DNA of 64,000 nucleotides from Sesamum alatum (taxonomy: Eukaryota; Streptophyta; Magnoliopsida; Lamiales; Pedaliaceae), in assembly GCA_034509735.1 (NCBI GenBank), contig JACGWO010000004.1, positions 17,837,395-17,901,394 of the forward strand, read 5' to 3'. Shown here one piece after another: positions 9,653 to 21,287 of the stretch. Under the pieces are notes generated by a model. That model was not told the origin of the DNA. It searched no databases and saw only the letters and a program-made list of their open reading frames with translations. Within the stretch, counting starts at the first letter, position 1, and the number at the start of each line of letters is the position of its first letter. Both the position numbers and the translations under genes were made by a program.

Positions 9653-11035
9653 TAGGAGTGTAAACAAGTCGAGCTCGACCATTTTTTGTGAGCTCGAGCT
9701 CGAGCCGGAGCTCAATTTTTCAAAAATTTATTATTGTTATTCTTAAATATTATTATATAATTATAAAAAATATTAAATATATGTTAACTATTAAATATAA
9801 ATTATTTTTTAAAGTGGTTGATCTCATTATATAAAAAAATTTAAATTGATGAAAATTTAAATTTTGTATCATTCAACTATACAAAAATAAAGAGATGAAT
9901 TTTTTAAACTAAAGTACCAAATAGTGATCGATCTCATTATATATAAATAACAAATAAAAATAATTAACATTGTTCAACCATCATTATTATTATTAGGGTT
10001 AATTACACTTAGACCCCCTCTAAAAATGCGTAATTATACTTTATCCCTTATGAAAATTCTCCGTTTACACCTGACCTCCATTCGTTAAACTATGGACTAA
10101 AAATGTTTCACGTCAACAAAAAATTATTACATTAATTTTCAATTTTACTTTTTATTTAATATTTTCGTGTAATAATTTTGTACTTATAAGAAAAAAATGT
10201 AATAATCTTGGCATCGCTCCATATATGTACATTACATTTATCCTCTTATAAGTACAAAAATATACATGAGAATGTTAAATGATAGAATAAATTAAAATTT
10301 TATGTAATTATTTTTGTTGACGTGAACATTTTTCATTCAAACTCTAACGGATGGGGTCAGGTATAAGCAGAGAATTTTTGGAGGGGAGTGTAAGTGTAAT
10401 TTTAAAATTTTTTGGGGAAAAGTGTAATTATGCATTTTCAGAGGGGGTCTAAGTGTAATTAACCCTTATTATTATTATTGTTATCTTTAGAATCACTAAA
10501 TTTTGACATAAGTTTATAAGTAATACAATAGATTATTAGGTCGCATACTATGTATCTTGGTATAAATATATACACACAAATAGATATAAAATATTATAAG
10601 TTAGTTGTTAGGACTTGTAAATTTAAAAAAGTACCAGAGATTACAAATGAATATTGAATATAATATAAAATTTATATGCGTCATATTAAATAATTATTTA
10701 CAACAAAAGAATATTAAAACTTACTAACTTGTTGATTAAGCTAGTTTTTGTATAAAGATCATATATAAATAAAGTACCATGTATTATTATTATCTAAAAT
10801 CATAATATATGATATTGATTACTAATTATAATATATGGTTAATTTTGAATACAAAGTTGGTATAGTTTTGAATATGAGTTAGATATGTAAAAATCTTAAA
10901 CAAAAAAAATATAATATATATATATATATATAAAAAAGGCGAACAGAATATTATGAGCTCGAGCTGGCTCGACTCGAGCTCAAAATTTTTTGAGCTCGAA
11001 ATAGGCCGGCTCACTTGACTCGTCTTCCACCCCTG
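9653..11035. mobile_element. hAT-like non-autonomous element
   Basis: The ends are TAGGAGTGTAAACAAG and, reversed, CAGGGGTGGAAGACGAG, imperfect inverted repeats of the TAGGGGTGTAAACGAG kind found in plant hAT elements. GAGCTCGAGCTCG-rich subterminal blocks lie at both ends. The flanks are TTCCTGAC (9645-9652) and TTCCTAAC (11036-11043), an 8-base duplication with one change. TNP2 homology resumes on the far side. The inside is AT-rich with no transposase, so it needs help to move. Confidence 0.8.
9996..10465. mobile_element. Mutator-like MITE nested in the hAT-like element
   Basis: This 470-base element has long inverted ends beginning GGGTTAATTACACTTAGACC at both termini, with similarity continuing into the next ~40 bases. 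The flanks are TTATTATTA at 9987-9995 and 10466-10474, which fits a 9-base duplication, although the flank is low-complexity and weakens that evidence. There is no coding capacity. Confidence 0.75.
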
Positions 11036-11043
11036 TTCCTAAC

Positions 11044-11120
11044 GATGATGATCCCTGGCCCATCCAATTTGAAGCGTCTGATCAATGTGTATTTGGAGCC
11101 GTCGATCGAGGAGTTGCTTC
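11044..11120 (+). pseudogene. TNP2 transposase, piece 2
   Basis: This short piece lies between the hAT-like element and E1. It encodes a stretch resembling MIPGPSNLKRLINVYLEPS, then IEELLL, a well-conserved Transposase_21 segment. It joins piece 1 across the hAT-like insertion and piece 3 across E1. Confidence 0.8.
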
Positions 11121-13115
11121 TGTTAGAATAGGTGACCATGTAAGCCAATTTTGGCAGGAATATGTAACCTATGTCTAGACAATTCTTTGGTATTTGATAA
11201 AACATTTATGAATAAAGAAGTGAAAATTCATATGGCAATACTTTGTTTACGTTCACTTATATCTGCATTTACATTTCTGTTCACCACGCAAACAAAGCCC
11301 ACGGACTAAGTAACGATTTCGGGGACTGGGACTACGCTTGGAGGTAGGTCCATGAAATCAGTCTCACCGAATCAGTCCGGAAATCTCCAAGTCAAGGAAT
11401 CCGAAAATGGGTACCGGGATTCCCTTTGAGACTTGCACCAAGCATCTGCTGTCGTGTTTCATCGACGGGTGACGAAGGTCGTCTAAGCAGTGTTAGTGGG
11501 TCAGCATGCTAGGAAGCAGCTGACTGAGGTGACTCGCGGGAACCGTCTTACGGAGGACCTTGAGTATGATCAGCAAGGTATGACGTGTATTCCCGGTTCC
11601 AACGGTACAGGCCAAGTCCTTTGACTTGAGGAACTGCTGAGTTTACCTGTGCGTCAGGTTTGTATCTTAGATATGGTGAGAGATTGCCAAAATATTCTTG
11701 AGTAGTCATAAGCCATGTCTAGTGCAGCTCGGGTGCACAAAGTGACAGTAATTTCCAAGAAAAGATCTGTCTCCTGTCAAAAGGAATTGACAGTTGAGTC
11801 TCATGTATGCTCTGTGTCCTGTCCCTGAAATCTGTGGCCACAGTGACTGAACAGAAGGGAAAGGTTTCCCTTGCGGCGTTTAGTAAGGACAGACCGACAC
11901 TTAAGTCCAAAATGGGTACCTGCTTTTTTCCGTGCCCTAGACTCTAAGTGATGAGACCGAAGACAGAAGGACAAATGTACTGTTAGAGCCTAAATGTTCA
12001 TCCCCGAATATTTCACCTAGTCTCTAGTGCCATGGACCGTTGCTAGATGGCCACCCATGGTAACAGACGGATTCTAGAAATCCGACCAAGTCTAGCTGAA
12101 TGGTGAACCTAAAGAGTCACACACTATCCACACACACTTAGTATTTAATTTGGAATTAAATATTGGAGTAAAGGAATGATTAAATTAGATTTAATCGGGT
12201 CCTATATTTTCTTGGAGAAATTAATTCCTTCTATTTGATAAAGGGAATTAAATTAATAAATAGGATTTATTAAAAGGGTTGATTTAATGGGCTTAGAATA
12301 AATAATAATATTTATTATATTATATTTATTCTTTTAGCCTTTTGGAATATTTAATAGGATTTAAATATTCCATTAAATTAAAATCAACGGTTGAGATGGA
12401 AAGGGGAGATGGAAGGCTAGGATTTGTTTGACTAGGTCAAACACTAGTTTGACTAGGACTTTGACTAGGTCAGAATCCTAGTCAAATTAGATTACTTAGA
12501 GTTTGAGTTTAAAGAGGATTAAACTCTTCCTCTATATAAACCTCTAGCTTCCAACATTTGTAAGATGATGATTCTTGAAAACACACACACAACACACACT
12601 CTCTCCTCTCCTCTCTCGTCCGCCCCTCTCTCTCTCTCACCAAGAAAATATTATTTTTCTTGTTCTTTTGTTCTTGGAACAATTGAACTAAGGAAGATCG
12701 ATCCCGTTAATTCATAACGCGTGGTTGATCTATCCTCTCCAAAATAATACTTGTTCGTCGCTAGCACGACGTGTAAGAATACGTGGGTGGATCGTGTGTC
12801 ACGATTTGGAGGATCTCAAGAATGAGGTCTTGGTGCAAAACGGGGAACAACGCGAGTAGCCGTTGAAGACGAAAACGACAACAGGTAGGTCTCGTTTTAA
12901 GATTTTCGTCCCTCTTTAATTTTCAACTCTATGGCCTCCATGATTTCTTTATTTGTTTTATGATCATGAGATACACCGAATGCCCGGGAACCTCAAGGGC
13001 ACACCCCTTGAGCTTGTTCTTTTCAATTAAAAGCATGCCTTTTATTTTTGTAAATTTATTTTTATCACGCTTCCGCATTCGCGCAATTCCCGGGACGATC
13101 CACCGATTTCTTTCA
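11121..13115 (+). repeat. E1 5' LTR
   Basis: This 1995-base LTR runs from TGTTAGAATAGG to ...GATTTCTTTCA. The U3 dyads are at 11774-11793 and 11832-11843. The TATA box is at 12533-12540 and is followed by a CT-rich stretch. Confidence 0.96.
12533..12540 (+). promoter_or_regulatory. TATA box of the E1 5' LTR
   Basis: TATATAAA lies about 1.41 kb into the LTR. The same octamer is at the matching place in the 3' LTR (20707-20714). It would place the start of the genomic RNA near 12565-12575 and the U3/R boundary there. Confidence 0.7.
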
Positions 13116-13138
13116 GTAATATCAGAGCCCGGTTCGGT
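13116..13138 (+). other. E1 primer binding site, altered
   Basis: TAATATCAGAGCCCGG follows the LTR. Compared with E0 (TGGTATCAGAGC), the second and third bases are AA rather than GG, exactly the bases that would pair with the CCA end of initiator methionine tRNA. Confidence 0.8.
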
Positions 13139-15226
13139 GTATAGGCCTAAGGTTTATGTGCGTTATAAGAATGAAACGTGATATTGGCATATTTTATATT
13201 AAATCTTGATTGTTCTTGATTTTAAGAATGTCGATTTTATTGCTTTTAATTCGTGTGGATTTTTGAATGTTGGTATTTTTTCTGTTTTTCTTGGGAAACG
13301 GGGTGGAAAATTGAACGAAAAACGAGAAACGACGCAGCCGGCCAGCCGGGAGGGCTGGCCGCGCGCAGCCGCACGTTGCCAGCAGGGCAGACGCGCAGGC
13401 AAGGGAGGCCTACGCGCGCCCGCCCAACCGGTCGCGCGGAGGCAGCGCGCAGCCAGGAAGGCTGCACGCAGGCGCGCGCGCGCACGCAGACAAGGGCATC
13501 AGCGCACTCACTGCGCACGGCACGGCCGGCAGCCAGCAGGCCAGCGCGCGCGCAAGGCAAGGGAGCCTGCGCGCGCGGCGGCCTGCCGGCATGCCAGGCC
13601 GCGCAGCGCGCTGCCGGCCAGGCGCGCGCGCACTCAGGCAAGGGGCCTGCGCGCGTGCCGGCGGGCCACCGCCGGCGGCGGCTGCTGCTGCTGCTAGGGT
13701 TTCAAAACCCTAGCAGTATTTTTCCTTTTAATTTTTTAATTATTTTCAGTTTTAATTTTGAATTAATTCTGAAAAATCGTTTTTAGTTCAATTATGCCTA
13801 TTTTCTAAAAGACATTATTTTAGGAGTAAAGTAAATTGGATTTGGAATCCCGGGGTTATTTTACTTAAAATAATTAGGAAAGGTTTTCCTAGAACGAGAA
13901 AATAATATTACCAATATTTGTGTTTTATTTTTTCACACGACGTGCATATATTCATTTATTATTTTTAATATTTATGATTGGAAATCATATGTTGTTGGTA
14001 TTTTGTAATTATATGATTGGATCATGTGATTATGTGTGTTGGATGGAAACGGATGAGCGCGAGCCCTAAGACCGGATGTATGGTTTATTTTCTGTTGGGC
14101 CTGTGTGCCTCTTTTACTGCTTTCTCCTTCTCTCTTTCTAGTTGCCTTGGAATAATAAGGCATTCTACCTCCCTCCTTATGTACTCCCCCCGGGTTTTCG
14201 CTGGGGTTTCTATTTTTTAATATGTAATGAGAGTAGACTAGGAGGGAGGTTTCTATTTTTGTAATTGGTGGAGAAGAAGGAAGGACCACATGAAAAGCCC
14301 AGACAGGAGGTCCCTTGGAGTTTTCCATGAAGTGAAGAAAGAGAAAAAAGAGACCAAGGTCCATCAGCATGATGATTGGGTTACTATTAATGTAAATAGT
14401 ATAGGACCAACCCTAGATTGACCATAGATCCACTGCGGGCTCAGTGGGTCGCATAGGATTCGGGCTCGTGATCATCCAACAGGGGCGTGCTAGGCTTTAA
14501 TTTTGCATGTGGTTATGATGATGGATGAATGGGTTGTTTATTTATCATATAACTGCTATGAATGGTTTATTTACGCATTATGGATGTATGTGTAGATATT
14601 TATTTATTTGAGATCTCGGTCATTACTTACTCTCACATTGGTTGAACCAATGTCAAAATATTAGACCCTAGACAAAGTGGACATGAACTCTAGGAGTTTG
14701 TCCATGCCTTCCAATCCATGGCATAGTGAGGAAGCTGCTTTAGGTCAATAGCGTGGTCTCACGAGTCGTGGCACGTCATTGTACTTAAAGGAAGCTGCAT
14801 TATGTCATGAACGAAAAGCGGGCTGCTGCTACCTGTCTCACGAGTCGTGGGGGTACCAGTGGGTCCGTGGCTCGGTCGATTGGGTTGGGTCTAACGCCCA
14901 ATTAACATGATTCGCTTGGAGTCCTCGGGATCATGTGAAAGGGTGAGGCAATAATCTTGGGAATCTCGTGGAACGAGAATGTTATGGAATACCTCCCACA
15001 GGATCTTTTCCATGCGAATCGTAAAAGCGGGGTATGGGAAAAATCGCTGTGGATCCCAAGCCCACTTGGAAAGGATTTCCTGAAAACCACGTTTGAGAGT
15101 ACCGTGTTTTCGTATAAATAGTGGGAGGATTAAATGACTAAAGTCCATGCATTTAATTATTTTATCAAACCACCGTCTTTTATTTTCTGCTGGTCGCGCG
15201 CTGTTTTCTAAAATGTAGATTTTAAA
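13139..15226 (+). other. E1 leader with GC-rich island
   Basis: This is an untranslated leader of about 2.1 kb. A GC/CpG-rich island at about 13325-13690 ends in GCTGCTGCTGCTGCT. The paired palindromes CACGAGTCGTG are at 14760-14770 and 14839-14849. The TCTCGT-GGA-ACGAGA hairpin is at 14964-14978, and GGAAA-GGA-TTTCC is at 15068-15080. Open frames in the island are composition artefacts and have no gag or other family pattern. Confidence 0.75.
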
Positions 15227-16005
15227 ATGTCTAAAACCCCACTTTCCACCATTCTTGAGACAAACAAATTCAATGGAACAAACTACAACGACTGGTTGCG
15301 GAATCTCAGGATAGTCCTAAATTACGAGAATCAAGGCTACGTCATGGACGAGCCTCTCCCTAGGACCTTACCGGAAGGATCCACGCCAGAAGAACGTGAG
15401 ACGTTCGAGACTTGGCATAAGGATAACCGGAAGGTCCGTAGCATCATACTTGCTTCGATGACCAATGAGATTCAGAAGCAATATGAAAGGCTAGACGATC
15501 TCCCTTCCATCATGACTCGCCTTAAGGATTGCTATGCAGTCCCGGACCGGCATACTAGGTATGTCGCGACCAAGGCGTTCTTTGGAACGAAAATGACAGA
15601 AGGATCCTCTGTACAAGAGCACGGGGTTAAAATGCTTACCCTGGTGGAAAAGCTCGAGGACCTAAAGGCAGGTCTCGATAATGAAACGTACATAGATGTG
15701 ATCCTTCAGTCACTCCCACCCTCCTTTGACCAATTTATCGTCAACTACAACATGAACGCACTTGAGAAGCGCATTCATGAGTTGATCAATATGTTGGTGC
15801 AATACGAGGCAACGACTAAGAAGTCCACGCTTCAGTATTGTTTGGAGGTGCTTCGACCTCTAATACGAAAGGCAAGGGTGCCGGACGTTGGAAGAAGAAG
15901 AAAGGGAAGGGAAAGGCCGTCAAAGCAGCTACGAACACTAAGAGTGTTCCCATTGCCAAAGAGGGGAAAGGCAAAGGAAAGGGAAAGGTTGTCTCCAAGC
16001 AATAG
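15227..16005 (+). pseudogene. gag: Copia gag, frameshifted, E1
   Basis: This is the capsid-type protein of E1, closely similar to the intact E0 gag through LINMLVQYEATTKKST. One C is missing near 15830 (E0 has ACGCCTTC where E1 has ACGCTTC). This shifts the frame before the Lys-rich basic tail, so translation continues into an unrelated tail ending at 16099. In the original frame the tail ends at CAA TAG (16003-16005), the same amber codon as in E0. The start ATG matches E0. Confidence 0.85.
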
Positions 16006-19000
16006 TCAAAGGCATATAACATATGTATCAACTGCCGTGAGAAAGGGCATTGGAAGAGAGAGTGCCCCAAACTCTTCTCGAACCAAGGTATATATGTGAT
16101 TGAGGTTAATATGGTCACTAGTTCTGCCTCTTGGGTATTAGATACCGGCTGTGGAGCTCACATTTGCAATGACTTGCAGGTGTTGAAAAGAAGCAGAAAA
16201 CTAGGTAGCGGGGACATGATCCTGAAGCTTGGGAATGGTAAGGCCATCTCGGCAGAAGCAGTAGGATCCGCCACTCTCGTGATTAGTGATAATATTAGCA
16301 TAGATTTAGAGCAAGTTTATTTTGTACCCAGTATGATTAAAAACATCATTTCCATTCCATTGTTGGACAATAGTGGTTATGAGTTTAGAATCAATAAAAA
16401 TTGCTTTTATTTGATGAGGTGTGGAATTGCTCATCTACTTGGTACATTGCATAACGGACTCTATATCTTGCAACAAACGAATTTCGTCCTCAATGCACAA
16501 CACAAACGAAAATTAGATAATAACGGGAACGCACGTCTGTGGCACGCTAGGCTAGGTCACATATCCCAAGATAGGATGAAAAGGTTGGTAGACTCAAAGA
16601 ACCTAGAGGTTGGGGACTTGAGCAATCGACCAACTTGTGAGTCCTGTCTAAGAGGGAAAATAACCAAGAAGCCCTTTGTAGGACAAAGCAGGCTTGCCAC
16701 AGGTCTGTTGGACTTGGTCCATACAGACGTATGTGGACCACTAAGGACGCAGGCCCGAGGTGGGTTCTCCTACTTCATAACCTTCACCGATGATCATTCA
16801 CGGTATGGTTATGTTTACCTGATGAGGTACAAGTCTGAAGCTCTTGAGAGGTTTAAAGAACTCAGACTTGAAGTGGAGAACCAAACCAACTGCAAAATTA
16901 AAATCCTACGGTCGGACCGAGGCGGTGAATACCTTAGTACGAAGTTCCTAGATTATCTAAAAGAACATGGTATAATATCAGAATGGACACCTCCAGGAAC
17001 ACCACAGTTAAATGGTGTCTCTGAAAGGAGGAATCGAACCTTGTTGGACATGGTTCGGTCCATGATGAGTTTTACCAAATTGCCCTTATCGTTTTGGGGC
17101 TATGCACTAGAGACAGCGGCCAAATTATTGAATTTAGCGCCTACTAGTACATTGACCCAAACGCCATATGAGATATGGCACGGCAAGCCTGCATCCTACA
17201 ACTACTTGAAAGTGTGGGGTAGCCCCGCATACGTCAAGAGGTTAGTGGCAGATAAGTTAGAATCTAGATCTAGCTTATGCAGGTTCGTTGGATACCCTAA
17301 AGAAACTGCGGGTTATTACCTTTATGACCCCTTGGAACAAAAGGTGTTTGTTTCAAGAAATGCAGTATTCTTGGAGCAAGGCTTCCCGGAGGATATCCAA
17401 CCTGATGAGCTGATCCTTGAGGAATCAAGTGATGGAATCCAGCCATCAGAGGAGGCCATGGAACCCTCACTTAGAGGATTCAGGATAGATAGCCGAAGGG
17501 CTGACCAACCTCGAGAAGTCCAACATGCTAGGCATGAAGGACAGCCTCAGGAACAGCCAGCCCCGGTTCCTGAACCACCGGCTCCGATACAGTCAACGCC
17601 CACAGTCACTACTGACGTTCCCGTTCTCCGTAGGTCCACTAGAGAGTCCAGACCTCCAGTGAGATATGGCTTTCTAGGTGTGACCGATCTTTTGGATAAC
17701 GATCCTAAGACGTATGGAGAAGCGATGTCTAACATCGACTCCGGGAAATGGCTTGAGGCCATGAAAGCCGAAATGGACTCCATGAGCGAGAACCAAGTTT
17801 GGAGTCTCGTAGATCCACCGAAAGATGTTAAGCCAGTGGGCTGTAAGTGGGTCTACAAGCGCAAACTTGGCGTTGATGGAGAAGTCACAACCTTTAAGGC
17901 TAAGCTTGTAGCTAAGGGATACACTCAACGACCCGGGGTCGATTTTGAGGATACCTACTCGCCAGTAGCCATGGCTAAGTCCATTCGGATTCTGCTCGCC
18001 ATAGCAGCATGGTATGACTATGAGATATGGCAGATGGACGTGAAAACGGCCTTCCTCAACGGTTTCGTTGAAGAAGAGATCTACATGGATCAGCCGCAGG
18101 GTTTCACGGTCACTGGAGAAGAACAGAAAATCTGTCGTCTCCAGAAGTCCATCTATGGCCTCAAACAAGCCTCCCGAAGTTGGAACATTCGCTTTGATGA
18201 AGTAATACGGGGTTATGACTTCATCAAAAACGAATCCGACCCTTGTGTATACAAGAAGGTCAGTGGGAGCTCAATAGTGTTCCTAGTGCTTTTGTGGATG
18301 ACATTCTGCTCATTGGTAATGACGTTAGAATGTTAGGAAACACAAAAGCATGGTTGTCAACCCAGTTTTCCATGAAGGACTTGGGTGAAGCCTCCTACAT
18401 CCTAGGCATCCAGATCGTCAGGGACAGATCTAAAAGCATGTTAGGACTCACCCAAAACTCGTATATGGAGAAAGTCCTAAAGAGATATCGAATGGACAAC
18501 TCCAAATGAGGATTCCTTCCAATGAGGCATGGGATCAAGTTATCCAAGAAACAGTCCCCACAGACTGATGAGGAACTTGAAAGGATGAAAATCATCCCCT
18601 ATGCTTCTACCGTAGGTAGCATCCAATATGCGGTCCACTGCACTAGACCTGACATTGCATACGCTTTGAGCGTGACAAGCAGATATCAGTCCTGTGCAGG
18701 AGAAGCACATTGGAATGCTGTTAAGGGCATCCTTAAGTACCTAAGGAGGACTAAGGAGATGTTCTTAGTCTATGGCAATGGAGAGCTAATTCTGGAAGGC
18801 TTTAGCGACGCTAGCTTCCAGTCTGATGACGATGATGCCAAGTCTCAATCGGGGTACGTATTCAAACTCAATGGAGGAGTAGTAGCTTGGAAAAGTTCCA
18901 AGCAAGCAACCATTGCTGACTCCACTACAGACGCTGAATACATAGCAGCTTCAGAAGCTACTAAGGAAGCGGTTTGGATGAGAAACTACATCCAAGAGTT

Positions 19001-19277
19001 GGGTGTGGTGCCTAGCATCGCCGAGCCCGTTGTCATCTTCTGTGATAACAACGGAGCTATAGCGCAAGCAAATGAACCGAGATCTTATCACCGTTCCAAA
19101 CATATTCTTAGACGCTACCATCTTCTTAGAGAAATGGTAGGAAGAGGTGACGTCCGGATGGACCGAGTCAACTCGGCAGACAACACAGCAGACCCGCTGA
19201 CAAAGCCTATGTCGCAGAGCGCTCATACGCAACATCTTGAGAAGATGGGGATTAAGCATATGGGCAATTGGCTTTAA
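16006..19277 (+). pseudogene. pol: Copia pol (zinc knuckle, protease, integrase, RT, RNase H), nearly intact, E1
   Basis: The knuckle CINCREKGHWKREC is at 16024-16065 and the protease motif VLDTGCGAHICN near 16135-16170. The integrase has a His/Cys zinc region (WHARLGHIS ... CESCLRGK) and the acidic triad at 16726 (HTDVCGP), 16915 (RSDRGGEY) and 17023 (NGVSERRNR), with 35 residues between the last two. The RT begins near 17825 and has its VDD box at 18294-18302. RNase H motifs are SDASFQSDDDDAKSQSGYVF and ADSTTDAEYIAASEA. Damage is slight: one base is lost near 18290, so the Tyr of the usual YVDD is gone and the frame shifts, and a TGA lies at 18507-18509 where E2 has Arg (CGA). The protein ends HMGNWL at 19277. 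Confidence 0.92.
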
Positions 19278-19282
19278 AGGTC

Positions 19283-19293
19283 AAGTGGGAGAT
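19283..19293 (+). other. E1 polypurine tract
   Basis: AAGTGGGAGAT directly before the 3' LTR is the usual Copia plus-strand priming site. The same tract, reversed, lies at 24451-24461 in E2. Confidence 0.85.
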
Positions 19294-21287
19294 TGTTAGA
19301 ATAGGTGACCATGTAAGCCAATTTTGGCAGGAATATGTAACCTATGTCTAGACAATTCTTTGGTATTTGATAAAACATTTATGAATAAAGAAGTGAAAAT
19401 TCATATGGCAATACTTTGTTTACGTTCACTTATATCTGCATTTACATTTCTGTTCACTACGCAAACAAAGCCCACGGACTGAGTAACGATTTCGGGGACT
19501 GGGACTACGCTTGGAGGTAGGTCCATGAAATCAGTCTCACCGAATCAGTCCGGAAATCTCCAAGTCAAGGAATCCGAAAAATGGGTACCGGGATTCCCTT
19601 TGAGACTTACACCAAGCATCTGTTGTCGTGTTTCATCGACGGGTGACGAAGGTCGTCTAAGCAGTGTTAGTAGGTCAGCATGCTAGGAAGCAGCTGACTG
19701 AGGTGACTCGCGGGAACCGTCTTACGGAGGACCTTGAGTATGGTCAGCAAGGTATGACGTGTATTCCCGGTTCCAACGATACAGGCCAAGTCCTTTGACT
19801 TGAGGAACTGCTGAGTTTACCTGTGCGTCAGGTCTGTATCTTAGATATGGTGAGAGATTGCCAAAATACTCTTGAGTAGTCATAAGCCATGTCTAGTGCA
19901 GCTCGGGTGCACAAAGTGACAGTAATTTCCAAGAAAAGATCTGTCTCCTGTCAAAAGGAATTGACAGTTGAGTCTCATGTATGCTCTGTGTCTTGTCCCT
20001 GAAATCTGTGGCCACAGTGACTGAACAAAAGCGAAAGGTTTCCCTTGCGGTGTTTAGTAAGGACAGACCGACACTTAGGTCCAAAATGGGTACCTGCTTT
20101 TTCCGTGCCCTAGACTCTAAGTGATGAGACCGAAGACAGAAGGACAAATGTACTGTTAGAGCCTAAATGTTCATCCCCGAATATTTCACCTAGTCTCTAG
20201 TGCCATGGACCGTTGCTAGATGGCCACCCATGGTAACAGACGGATTCTAGGAATCCCATCAAGTCTAGCTGAATGGTGAACCTAAAGAGTCACACACTAT
20301 CCACACACACTTAGTATTTAATTTGGAATTAAATATTGGAGTAAAGGAATGATTAAATTAGATTTAATCGGGTCCTATATTTTCTTGGAGAAATTAATTC
20401 CTTCTATTTGATAAAGGGAATTAAATTAATAAATAGAATTTATTAAAAGGGTTGATTTAATGGGCTTAGAATAAATAATAATATTTATTATATTATATTT
20501 ATTCTTTTAGCCTTTTGGAATATTTAATAGGATATTAAATATTCCATTAAATTAAAATCAACGGTTGAGATGGAAAGGGGAGATGGAAGGCTAGGATTTG
20601 TTTGACTAGGTCAAACACTAGTTTGACTAGGAGTTTGACTAGGTCAAAATCCTAGTCAAATTAGATTACTTAGAGTTTGAGTTTAAAGAGGATTAAACTC
20701 TTCCTCTATATAAACCTCTAGCTTCCAACATTTGTAAGATGATGATTCTTGAAAACACACACACAACACACACTCTCTCCTCTCCTCTCTCGTCCGCCCC
20801 TCTCTCTCTCACCAAGAAAATATTATTTTTCTTGTTCTTTTGTTCTTGGAACAATTGAACTAAGGAAGATCGATCCCGTTAATTCATAACGCGTGGTTGA
20901 TCTATCCTCTCCAAAATAATACTTGTTCGTTGCTAGCACGACGTGCAAGAATACGTGGGTGGATTGTGTGTCACGATTTGGAGGATCTCAAGAACGAGGT
21001 CTTGGTGCAAAACGGGGAACAACGCGAGTAGCCGTTGAAGACGAAAACGACAACGGGTAGGTCTCGTTTTAAGATTTTCGTCCCTCTTTAATTTTCAACT
21101 CTATGGCCTCCATGATTTCTTTATTTGTTTTATGATCATGAGATACACCGAACGCCCGGGAACCTCAAGGGCACACCCCTTGAGCGTGTTCTTTTCAATT
21201 AAAAGCATGCCTTTTATTTTTGTAAATTTATTTTTATCGCGCTTCCGCATTCGCGCAAGTCCCGGGACGATCCACCGATTTCTTTCA
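19294..21287 (+). repeat. E1 3' LTR
   Basis: This 1994-base LTR is nearly identical to 11121-13115, with only scattered substitutions and an extra A near 19578. It ends TTTCA at 21287 and is followed by the GCTTC duplication. The TATA box is at 20707-20714. Confidence 0.96.

Larger units (their letters stand above)
11121..21287 (+). mobile_element. Ty1/Copia element E1, full length
   Basis: This 10,167-base element has two near-identical LTRs and a perfect 5-base target duplication, GCTTC (11116-11120 and 21288-21292). The order is LTR, primer binding site, leader with GC-rich island, gag, TAG, zinc knuckle, protease, integrase, RT, RNase H, polypurine tract, LTR, which is the Copia order. 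Few LTR differences imply a recent insertion. It splits the TNP2 gene. Two frameshifts and one stop codon disable it. Confidence 0.97.
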
